Source: Ruminococcaceae bacterium UBA6364
Lineage (GTDB): Bacteria; Bacillota; Clostridia; Oscillospirales; Acutalibacteraceae
Reading direction: 5' to 3'
DNA length: 15,675 nt
NCBI GenBank assembly: GCA_002440045.1
Contig: DJRI01000051.1
Coordinates: 1 to 15,675 of the forward strand
Made by a program: the position numbers and the translations under genes. Shown here piece by piece: positions 8,026 through 14,273 of the stretch (positions are counted from its first letter, which is position 1; each line of letters begins with the position of its first letter). The notes under the pieces were generated by a model. The model made no database searches. It saw nothing but the letters and a program-made list of their open reading frames with translations, and had not been told where the DNA came from.

Positions 8026-8064
8026 AAAAAATCCCCGCAGCATTTTGGGCTGCGGGGATTTTTT
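8026..8064. terminator. Bidirectional intrinsic terminator between convergent genes
   Basis: A perfect 16-bp stem (8026-8041 with 8049-8064) encloses a 7-nt loop. The stem has a GC core and an A-run/T-run on its outer ends, so on either strand the hairpin is followed by Us. It serves the plus-strand guaB-pepD-transporter operon and the minus-strand esterase that ends at 8082. Confidence 0.93.
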
Positions 8065-8081
8065 ATCAGTTAAAATGTCTT

Positions 8082-9005
8082 TCAAGAAAACAGTCTTTCA
8101 AGATAATCTGCCGAAGCTTTTAAGCACTCGCGCGCGTACTTGTTATATTTCGGCATAAGGTGATAGCAATGGTTATTTATTATGCCCTTGCAGTGATATG
8201 TTTCACAGAACGGGCAGGCTTTTTCAAGGCGCTTTGCCATGGGCTCGCCCTGACCGACGCACACTATGTCGTCGTCTGCCCACGCAATAAAGCTCGGGCA
8301 CCAATTTTCGTTTACAAACTCCGAGGGGGAAATATATTTTGCATATTTATATTCCGAGAGATTTGAAAAATCGCTTTTAAGCTCAAACCCCAAAAGCATA
8401 CTTGCGGTCTGCGGTATTACGCCGAACATTTTTTTGCCGCTCATAAGAACATCAACATCATAGATGCCGCACATAAGCATAAGACCCTTTATGTTTACGC
8501 GCACTTCGGGGCAGGATATTTTTTCACTAAGCCCCTCGTTAAACTTGAGCGCCGCAAGATACGCGCACATATATCCGCCCGACGAATCGCCCGTAAGCAC
8601 AATATTGTCGAGGTCCAACGGATATTTTTCAGAAAGCGTCGGAAGAAAATTCAGTGCGTCAACGCAGTCCGCAATATTCTCCGGGAACGGCGCTTCGGGC
8701 GGCATACGGTGGTCTATGCAAAAAACATAATAGCCGAGACTTGCGTAATACTCGCTTATGCTGACCCTGTAATTTTTGTCGCCCTTTATAAAGCCGCCGC
8801 CGTGAATATAAACGATTACGGGACGTTTTCTGCCGTCGCCGATAAAATCGGTTTTAAAATAAAGGTCGCCCGAGGTTAAACTGCCGTTGCCTTTATTTGA
8901 ATATTTAATATCTTTAACAGATGTTATGCCTGAAAACTTTTCTGAGTTTTGCGGCAGATAGCCCAAAACGTCAATAGCTTTAAATACAAATTCCGACCTG
9001 TTCAT
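8082..9005 (-). CDS. Alpha/beta hydrolase, HSL-like esterase family
   Basis: The predicted cytoplasmic carboxylesterase has 307 residues when started at the ATG at 9003-9005. The oxyanion-hole motif HGGGF (68-72) and the nucleophile elbow GDSSGG (139-144, Ser141) are typical of hormone-sensitive-lipase-type (family IV) esterases. The acid is one of the Asp residues in WADDDIV (244-246) and the base is His279 or His282 in INNHCYHL. An earlier in-frame ATG at 9018-9020 adds MLEAL, but it lacks an SD and would leave only about 4 nt of leader. The chosen ATG has GGAGG (9011-9015) 5 nt upstream. It has its own promoter and sits where sigG often follows sigE, so it is probably independent of sporulation. 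The ester substrate is unknown. Confidence 0.88.
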   Translation of the reverse strand: MNRSEFVFKAIDVLGYLPQNSEKFSGITSVKDIKYSNKGNGSLTSGDLYFKTDFIGDGRKRPVIVYIHGGGFIKGDKNYRVSISEYYASLGYYVFCIDHRMPPEAPFPENIADCVDALNFLPTLSEKYPLDLDNIVLTGDSSGGYMCAYLAALKFNEGLSEKISCPEVRVNIKGLMLMCGIYDVDVLMSGKKMFGVIPQTASMLLGFELKSDFSNLSEYKYAKYISPSEFVNENWCPSFIAWADDDIVCVGQGEPMAKRLEKACPFCETYHCKGIINNHCYHLMPKYNKYARECLKASADYLERLFS

Positions 9006-9030
9006 AAGCGCCTCCAACATCTTTTTTAAT

Positions 9031-9059
9031 ATTTTATATCAGAAAAGGCGCTGGTTCAA
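9031..9059 (-). promoter_or_regulatory. Putative sigma-A promoter of the esterase gene
   Basis: On the minus strand TTGAAC (9054-9059, 4 of 6) is followed after 17 bp by TAAAAT (9031-9036, 5 of 6). The start site would be near 9024, consistent with translation from the ATG at 9005 behind the GGAGG site. The promoter lies entirely in the 71-bp gap between sigE and this gene. Confidence 0.65.
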
Positions 9060-9076
9060 TACTTTTTAAGAATTAT

Positions 9077-9802
9077 TCAGTTTTCTACGGTTATTTTTTC
9101 TATATCCTTTTTAAGTCTTAAAATTATCCGCTTTTCAAGCCGCGATATATAGCTTTGAGATATTCCGAGAATATCCGCAACCTCTTTTTGCGTGTGCTCT
9201 TTTTGCCCGCCCAAACCGAAGCGCATATTCATAATAAGCCTTTCGCGCTCTGAAAGCGACTCCATACAAAGCAAAAGAATGCGCTTTTCGTCCTCGTCCT
9301 CGACATTATAATTTATTTCAAGCCCGTCGCTTCCGAGAACGTCCGACAAAAGAAGCTCGTTGCCGTCCCAATCGACGTTAAGCGGCTCGTCAAGCGAAAT
9401 GTCGTTTTTTTGCTGATTTACCTTTCTTAAATGCATAAGAATTTCGTTTTCTATGCACCGCGAAGAATATGTTGCGAGCTTTATGTTTTTGTCGGGTCTG
9501 AAAGTATTTACCGACTTTATAAGCCCTATTGTACCTATTGAAACAAGGTCCTCTATATTAACGCCCGAATTTTCAAATTTTTTTGCAATATAAACGACAA
9601 GCCTTAAATTGTGGACGATAAGCTTTTCCCGTGCGCGGTCGCTGCCGTTCATAAATTCGGCTATGTATTTTTCCTCCTCCGCCTTCTTTAACGGCGGCGG
9701 CAGTGTTTGCGGGCTGTTTACATAGTACACCGTATTATAAAAAAGCTTCAGCCTGATTTTATTAAAAAAGCCGCGAAGCCTTGAAAAATCAAAATATTTC
9801 AT
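9077..9802 (-). CDS. sigE: RNA polymerase sporulation sigma factor SigE (pro-sigma-E)
   Basis: The 241-residue early mother-cell sigma factor closely follows Bacillus subtilis SigE. After a basic, amphipathic pro-sequence of about 25 residues comes [15 protein letters not shown], aligning with the SpoIIGA processing region. Sigma region 2 follows: [11 protein letters not shown], then [18 protein letters not shown] and [15 protein letters not shown]. The SigE-specific stretch [20 protein letters not shown] comes next, and region 4 has the helix-turn-helix [17 protein letters not shown]. The ATG at 9800-9802 is preferred, with AAAGGAG (9814-9820) 11 nt upstream. A TTG at 9821-9823 is in frame but would place the SD inside the coding region. 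The start overlaps the 3' end of spoIIGA by 14 nt, implying coupled translation. No sigG gene follows within the window. Confidence 0.97.
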   Translation of the reverse strand: MKYFDFSRLRGFFNKIRLKLFYNTVYYVNSPQTLPPPLKKAEEEKYIAEFMNGSDRAREKLIVHNLRLVVYIAKKFENSGVNIEDLVSIGTIGLIKSVNTFRPDKNIKLATYSSRCIENEILMHLRKVNQQKNDISLDEPLNVDWDGNELLLSDVLGSDGLEINYNVEDEDEKRILLLCMESLSERERLIMNMRFGLGGQKEHTQKEVADILGISQSYISRLEKRIILRLKKDIEKITVEN

Positions 9803-10679
9803 CTGTCTTTTCGCTCCTTTCAAATATTGCGCCGTTAAGAAGTCCCTCGTAATCGCTCGAAAGCCTTACATCGGATAAGGCTATCAGCGCGTCTGTTGTT
9901 TTGCAAACGGTTTTTCCGTCGCTTATTAAAATTTTTTGCGGAATAAACGCCGCTAAAATTCCGTCGCCGCACACGCTTTTGCCCGGCACCGCCCTTATAA
10001 ACCGCGCAAGGCTTTCGGGCGGCGAAGAAGAAAACGCCGTTTCAGAAAAAAACTTAATTTCTTCACCCGAAAAAAGCGGCATTACCGATTTTTTCTCGGC
10101 TATAATAACGGGTTTGCCCTCTATACCGTCTGTAAGCGTGTTGCCTGTGTCGTAAAGCGCCGTAAAAACAACGCTTTTTTCTCTGAAAACGACCTTTACC
10201 TTATAAAGAGTTTTTTCGGCGGCGCGCTTTTTAAAAATTCTGTCAACCGCTATAACCGCACCGTAGCAAACAAGGCTCATAACCGCAATAAACGTGACGC
10301 TGACGTCAAAATACAACGTTCCGTTTATAAAAACCATTTTTTTCGGGTGAAGAACATATTCAAAAAACAGCATTATTCCGCCGAAAACAAAGCTTACGGC
10401 AAGAAAGGCGGCGTATTCTTTTAAAAAAAGCCCGAGCTTTTTCGGCAAAAACGCAATTGCGACAATAACCGCGCCGAAAAGAAGCTTTACTGGAAACCCG
10501 AGCACGCCGAGATTTTCCGCAAGAACAGTCAGCGAAGAAAAGCCGCCTATTATCGACGCCGCCGCGATAAAGACGCCCTTTGTAGTGCGCTTTATTACAA
10601 ACCGCGTTGATACAAGAAGAAAATATGTAACGTAAATATTAAGTGCAACAAGCACGTCGGCATATATTACGGTCTTTAT
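9789..10679 (-). CDS. spoIIGA: SpoIIGA, pro-sigma-E processing aspartic protease
   Basis: SpoIIGA sits in the sporulation septum and cleaves pro-sigma-E. The protein shows about five N-terminal membrane segments followed by a soluble domain with the aspartic-protease signature ALYDTGNTL (catalytic Asp177 in the numbering used here), as in B. subtilis LIDSGNQL. The conserved family N-terminus (Lys-x-x-x-Tyr-x-Asp-Val) is present as [15 protein letters not shown]. It is reached only by starting at an ATA codon (10677-10679), 296 residues in all. No ATG, GTG or TTG occurs between the in-frame upstream TAA and the GTG at 10653-10655. The GTG start would give 288 residues, cut off the conserved segment and lack an SD. 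The ATA has an excellent SD. Stop and sigE start overlap, giving a two-gene operon. Function is secure; the start codon is unusual. Confidence 0.92.
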   Translation of the reverse strand: MKTVIYADVLVALNIYVTYFLLVSTRFVIKRTTKGVFIAAASIIGGFSSLTVLAENLGVLGFPVKLLFGAVIVAIAFLPKKLGLFLKEYAAFLAVSFVFGGIMLFFEYVLHPKKMVFINGTLYFDVSVTFIAVMSLVCYGAVIAVDRIFKKRAAEKTLYKVKVVFREKSVVFTALYDTGNTLTDGIEGKPVIIAEKKSVMPLFSGEEIKFFSETAFSSSPPESLARFIRAVPGKSVCGDGILAAFIPQKILISDGKTVCKTTDALIALSDVRLSSDYEGLLNGAIFERSEKTDEIF

Positions 10680-10696
10680 GGCACGCCCCCCTTTTT
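10677..10696 (-). promoter_or_regulatory. SD and apparent AUA initiation codon of spoIIGA
   Basis: On the minus strand AAAAAGGGGGG (10686-10696) is followed by a 6-nt spacer and ATA (10677-10679). An in-frame TAA lies 15 nt upstream of the ATA and no standard start codon lies between. The spacing is ideal for initiation at ATA. A GTG in another frame within the spacer (10682-10684) reaches a stop at its third codon. Confidence 0.55.
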
Positions 10697-10711
10697 AGCT
10701 TTCCTAACAAT

Positions 10712-10746
10712 ATTATACCTCTAAACCCTGTCGCATAACGTCGCAA
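10712..10746 (-). promoter_or_regulatory. Putative Spo0A-controlled spoIIGA promoter with tandem 0A-like boxes
   Basis: On the minus strand a perfect TATAAT (10712-10717) follows TTGCGA (10741-10746) after 23 bp, much wider than the normal 17. The B. subtilis spoIIG promoter likewise has an over-long spacer (22 bp) and needs Spo0A. On the plus strand TGTCGCA (10729-10735) and CGTCGCA (10739-10745) differ from the 0A box TGTCGAA by one and two bases. They are spaced exactly 10 bp apart, one helical turn. The second overlaps the -35 element. The match is imperfect but the arrangement is the expected one. Confidence 0.55.
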
Positions 10747-10770
10747 AAAGCGCCCTATGAAAAGTTTTGA

Positions 10771-10799
10771 TTGACACACTTCTTTTCGGGGTTTAAAAT
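10771..10799 (+). promoter_or_regulatory. Strong sigma-A promoter of nagA
   Basis: A perfect TTGACA (10771-10776) is followed by exactly 17 bp and TAAAAT (10794-10799, 5 of 6). Initiation near 10806 leaves a leader of only about 14 nt, just enough for the AGGTGAG SD (10808-10814). No operator palindrome is obvious between the promoter and the start. Confidence 0.82.
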
Positions 10800-10819
10800 A
10801 CATTCAGAGGTGAGCTTTC

Positions 10820-11983
10820 GTGATTGGTTTTAAAAATGTAAACGTAGTTTTTCCCGACAGAATACGCAACACCTGCGTTGTTGTTTCGGACGGAAAAATT
10901 GCCGATATATGCGACCGCTTTGATGAAAACGAAATTAAAGCCGTTGACGGCAACGGACTTTATCTGTCGCCGGGATTTATAGACGCCCACGTGCACGGCG
11001 GCGGAAATTTCAGCGCTATGAGCAAAAACCCCGACGACATTGTAAAGATGGCAGAGGCTCATTTGAAATTCGGCACAACTTCAATTGTGCCCACAACGCT
11101 TGCCGCACCGATAAAACGGCTTAAAGAAGCCGTTCTTTCAATAAAAGAAGCGAGCGCACTCTCAAAAAATGCGAACATACTCGGCGCACATCTTGAAGGG
11201 CCTTATCTTTCGCTTAAATATAAAGGCGCTCAAAGTGCCGAAAATATTCTTAACCCCATAGACGACCCGCCCGAAGAAGTGCTTGACGCATGGGATAAAA
11301 TTCTTATGATGGGCGCGGCGCCCGAAACAAAAGGCTGCCTTTCTTTGGGCGACGAGCTTAAAAAGCGCGGCATTGTCCCCTCTGTTGCGCACTCTGCGGC
11401 AAGCTTTGAAACGGTTGAAGAAGCCGCAAAGCACGGCTATTGCGATATAACGCATATTTATTCCGCCTGCTCTTCGTGCTTTAAAGTGAACCTTTTCAGG
11501 GTCGCGGGCGTTGTTGAAGCGGGACTTGTTATGGATGAATTTACAACGCAGGCAATTGCCGATTTAAAGCACCTGCCGCGCGGCGTTTTAAAGCTTATCT
11601 ATAAATCAAAAGGCCCCGAAAAAATGTATCTTATAACCGACGGACTTGAATTTTCGGCAAGCGATGTAAAAGAAAACACCGTTTACCCTCAGGAAAACGG
11701 TGTGAGCGTTATTTATGAAGACGGCGTTATGAAGCTTGCTGACCGCTCTGCTCTTGCGGGCTCTGTTGCAACGCAGTCGGTGTGCGTAAAAAATATGCAG
11801 TCTGTCGGCGTACCGCTTTACAGCGCAGTAAGAATGGCTTCTTTAACCCCTGCCGAGGTTCTCGGCTTCGGAAAAACAAAGGGTAAAATAGAAAAAGGCT
11901 ATGACGCCGACCTTATTTTGTTTGACGAAAATATAAATGTAAAAGCCGCCGTGGTAAACGGCGACGTGAAATTCGGAATATAA
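10820..11983 (+). CDS. nagA: N-acetylglucosamine-6-phosphate deacetylase
   Basis: The 387-residue amidohydrolase-superfamily enzyme converts GlcNAc-6-phosphate to glucosamine-6-phosphate in amino-sugar use and cell-wall recycling. Motifs in order: H57-x-H59 in DAHVHGGG, E126 in AHLEGPY, H191 in VAHSA, H212 in THIYSAC, H251 in IADLKHLP, and the catalytic D274 in ITDG, where most homologues have TDA. The first two His are kept, unlike E. coli NagA with Q59 and N61, so a two-metal site is possible. The C-terminus holds LTPAEVLGFGKTKGKIEKGYDADLI-type sequence closing the small beta domain. Translation starts at GTG (10820-10822) behind AGGTGAG. The gene is monocistronic, with its own promoter and terminator. 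No nagB or sugar transporter is adjacent. The facing secreted glucosaminidase gene offers a possible upstream source of amino sugars. Confidence 0.93.
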   Translation: MIGFKNVNVVFPDRIRNTCVVVSDGKIADICDRFDENEIKAVDGNGLYLSPGFIDAHVHGGGNFSAMSKNPDDIVKMAEAHLKFGTTSIVPTTLAAPIKRLKEAVLSIKEASALSKNANILGAHLEGPYLSLKYKGAQSAENILNPIDDPPEEVLDAWDKILMMGAAPETKGCLSLGDELKKRGIVPSVAHSAASFETVEEAAKHGYCDITHIYSACSSCFKVNLFRVAGVVEAGLVMDEFTTQAIADLKHLPRGVLKLIYKSKGPEKMYLITDGLEFSASDVKENTVYPQENGVSVIYEDGVMKLADRSALAGSVATQSVCVKNMQSVGVPLYSAVRMASLTPAEVLGFGKTKGKIEKGYDADLILFDENINVKAAVVNGDVKFGI

Positions 11984-11989
11984 CCTAAA

Positions 11990-12025
11990 ACGAGGAACCG
12001 TAAAAATAAATCTACGGTTCCTCGT
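11990..12025. terminator. Intrinsic terminator after nagA, probably bidirectional
   Basis: A perfect 13-bp stem (11990-12002 with 12013-12025) has a 10-nt A-rich loop. It begins 6 nt after the nagA stop. On the plus strand a T-rich stretch (12027-12040) follows. On the minus strand the stem is followed by TTTT, so it may also end the glucosaminidase transcript, whose stop codon is at 12070-12072. Confidence 0.85.
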
Positions 12026-12069
12026 ATATTTTTGCTTTTTGCGGTCTGAACTTTTTTACTGTCCCATTT

Positions 12070-14238
12070 TTAAAGCGACGGGACAGTGCCGCTTACTTTA
12101 ATATATTCATAGTAGCAGTAGCCCGTATATGTTTTTGAACCCACTTTTGCAGAGACCTTGTACCAATTGCCGGTCTTGCCGTAAACGGTAACGCTTGTCC
12201 CTTCGGGGATAGTCACTATGAAAGCGCCCGATGTAGAAGCGGAAGCGCGCATATTCAAGCCCTCGCCGTCGGTGTTGTAAACAACGCCCGTGGCGGTCGT
12301 TTCTTTAACAGTGTCGCTCGTTTTAATATAATCCGCCGAGCAATAGCCCGTATAGGTCTTTGAGCTTACCGTAACCGTCACCTTATACCAGCTGCCTGTT
12401 TTCTCAAGAAGCGTAACGGTTGTGCCCTCGGGCATGGTAACAAGAATAGAGCTGCTTGTTGTCGGCTGGCTTCTGAGCCTTAAGCCCTCGCCGTCGGTAT
12501 TGTAAACAACGCCCGAAGCGGTTGTGGGTATTTTTGCACTGACGGTGTTGCTTTGTTTTGAATAATGCGTCCCGGTGCTGTCTTTATAATAAGCCGTTAC
12601 ATAATATTTTTCGGTCGCGCCTTTTGTTACCGAGGTATCTGTATATGTCGTTGCCGTAACGCTTTTTAAAGCCGTGTATTTTGACTGCGACGAATTATAT
12701 TTGTATACGGTGTAGCCGTCTGCACCAGACAGCGCGCCCCAAGTGAGCTTAACGCCCGAGGATGAAGCCGAGCTTACCGTAACACTTACGCTTTGAGTTG
12801 CAAAATACTTGTCAAAACTAAGGTCCTCGTTCGGCATACCGTAAAATACGGGGATAGAAAATACCTTTGCATTTTCAAGAATATTTCCGTCAACATATGC
12901 GTCATATGTTTTTTCGGCTTCAAAAGCCGCCGCTCTGACGTTGCCCATATATTCGTGCCAATAAAGGTTGCCCGAGTTTTTATTTACATTGAACTTTTGA
13001 AGATAACCTGTAAACTGATACTCCGAAAAGCCGTCGTAAATATACTTTGCACCGTAATAAATTGATTTATAGGGGTTGTCCCACGGTCTGCCGTAGGAGG
13101 AGGAAAGCGACGCGTCGCTCTTTTTGATATAGCCTGTATAGCTTGTTGAGCCGACAACCGTTCTGACTTTATAATAATCGCCGCTTGTGCCGATGTAATA
13201 AAGCTCTGTTCCCGAGGGAATTGTTACAAGCTTTGTTGAAGTCGAGGCGGTTTTATAAAGAGTTTTACTGCCTGAAACGCACATATAGCCGTTTGCCCAC
13301 TCAAGCCCGTCGGTAGCGCCCGTATAAGCGCCGATGTTGTAGTAATTGTAAATACCTTTATAAGGATAAAGCGTACCGCTTGAGCCGCCCGCGTTTGACG
13401 CCTTTGTCGAGCCGACCTCCTGCACAATCTTTGAAGCAATATAATATGCGCTCAGGTTATTCTCTTTTGCAGCTTTCATAATCGCTTCGGAATATTTCAT
13501 TTTGCTGCCGTTTAAGGTAAAGGTTTTTGTGTTGCCGTCGGCATCGAGATATGTAATATAAGCGTTTGCCATCCAAGTGCTTTTAAGAATGGCTTCTACG
13601 CCGTCTTGCGTTTGCGAATCGGAATATGCGGTGCTTTCAAACTGGAAGATATGCTCTTCGTCAAGGAAGTTGCGCGGGTCAAGGAAATACTCAACCGCTT
13701 TTTGCGAAGCCGCCATCCAAACGGGCGCTTCAAAAATAACGCCGTTGCACGTTGAGCAGGTGCACTTCATATCCGAAGCAACGCTTTTTTCTATAAGCTG
13801 TTTTTTATGCGGTGTGCGCTCGCCCGTTACGGCGTCGCTCCACTTAAGTCCCGTGTCAAACGGAACAAATTCCCACTCGGGGTATTTTTCGTTAAGTGCA
13901 ACAAGCTTGTCCACATACGATTCGGGAAAGCCTATGTCAAGATAATGCTGTCTCATATCAATTTCAGGCTCTATTTCAAGCGCAACAAGAAGAATTTTTC
14001 GCGCGTCCGAGGTTGTTACCTTACCATCGCCGTCCATATCCGCAATTTTGATTTTTGCGGCGCTTAAAACGTCTAATCCGATGGCGGCGCGCAAAGCAAG
14101 AAGTGCGTCGTCAAGCGTTACCGTGCCGTCGCCGTCAATGTCGCCCGCCTTTGTTGCGGCAAAAACCGGCATTGAGACGCCGACGCAAATAACGCACGCC
14201 AATATTAATGAAATTACTGTTTTAACTGCTCTTTTCAC
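12070..14238 (-). CDS. Secreted peptidoglycan glucosaminidase with dockerin, SH3b and FN3 domains
   Basis: This 722-residue exported cell-wall hydrolase has a signal peptide at 1-27 (cut near VFA/A). A type I dockerin-like pair of calcium loops follows at 31-90 (D33/D35/D37/D44 and D67/D69/D71/D78). The catalytic GH73-like N-acetylglucosaminidase region begins with FPESYVDKLVALNEKYPEW (104-122). It includes VWMAASQKAVEYFLDPRNF (173-191), the catalytic Glu274 in SKIVQEVGS, YNYYNIGAY (297-305) and YGRPWDNPYKSI (382-393). An SH3b-like unit (about 318-378) interrupts this region. A fibronectin type III domain (about 483-570) and two similar SH3b repeats (576-638, 651-713) complete it. A CxCxxC motif lies at 159-164. 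Translation starts at GTG (14236-14238) behind AAAAGGAG with 8-nt spacing, 35 nt after the GHL10-like gene, so the two are probably one operon. The SH3b units likely bind peptidoglycan; the dockerin's partner is unknown. Confidence 0.9.
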   Translation of the reverse strand: MKRAVKTVISLILACVICVGVSMPVFAATKAGDIDGDGTVTLDDALLALRAAIGLDVLSAAKIKIADMDGDGKVTTSDARKILLVALEIEPEIDMRQHYLDIGFPESYVDKLVALNEKYPEWEFVPFDTGLKWSDAVTGERTPHKKQLIEKSVASDMKCTCSTCNGVIFEAPVWMAASQKAVEYFLDPRNFLDEEHIFQFESTAYSDSQTQDGVEAILKSTWMANAYITYLDADGNTKTFTLNGSKMKYSEAIMKAAKENNLSAYYIASKIVQEVGSTKASNAGGSSGTLYPYKGIYNYYNIGAYTGATDGLEWANGYMCVSGSKTLYKTASTSTKLVTIPSGTELYYIGTSGDYYKVRTVVGSTSYTGYIKKSDASLSSSYGRPWDNPYKSIYYGAKYIYDGFSEYQFTGYLQKFNVNKNSGNLYWHEYMGNVRAAAFEAEKTYDAYVDGNILENAKVFSIPVFYGMPNEDLSFDKYFATQSVSVTVSSASSSGVKLTWGALSGADGYTVYKYNSSQSKYTALKSVTATTYTDTSVTKGATEKYYVTAYYKDSTGTHYSKQSNTVSAKIPTTASGVVYNTDGEGLRLRSQPTTSSSILVTMPEGTTVTLLEKTGSWYKVTVTVSSKTYTGYCSADYIKTSDTVKETTATGVVYNTDGEGLNMRASASTSGAFIVTIPEGTSVTVYGKTGNWYKVSAKVGSKTYTGYCYYEYIKVSGTVPSL
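12100..12513 (-). repeat. Tandem coding repeat, two SH3b modules with 75-codon period
   Basis: Codons 576-650 and 651-713 of the glucosaminidase encode a repeated module. Both copies open with GVVYNTDGEGL, then an arginine-containing segment, PEGT, KTG-WYKV, SKTYTGYC and a final YIK. At the DNA level the first 33 bases of each copy differ at a single position in the alignment around 12257-12289 and 12482-12514. This points to a fairly recent in-gene duplication. Confidence 0.8.
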
Positions 14239-14273
14239 ACCGACAACTCCTTTTCGGCTTTTTTTGACACATT

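Noticed and set aside
9006..9020. Upstream ATG as the start of the esterase
   Set aside because: It lacks an SD and would lie about 4 nt from the predicted transcription start. The ATG at 9003-9005 has GGAGG at a suitable distance.
9803..9823. TTG at 9821-9823 as the sigE start
   Set aside because: The only SD (AAAGGAG, 9814-9820) lies inside the extension, and the ATG at 9800-9802 matches the usual pro-sigma-E start.
11161..11455. Missing or altered motifs making nagA a pseudogene
   Set aside because: All metal and catalytic positions (H57, H59, E126, H191, H212, H251, D274) are intact, and TDG instead of TDA keeps the catalytic Asp.
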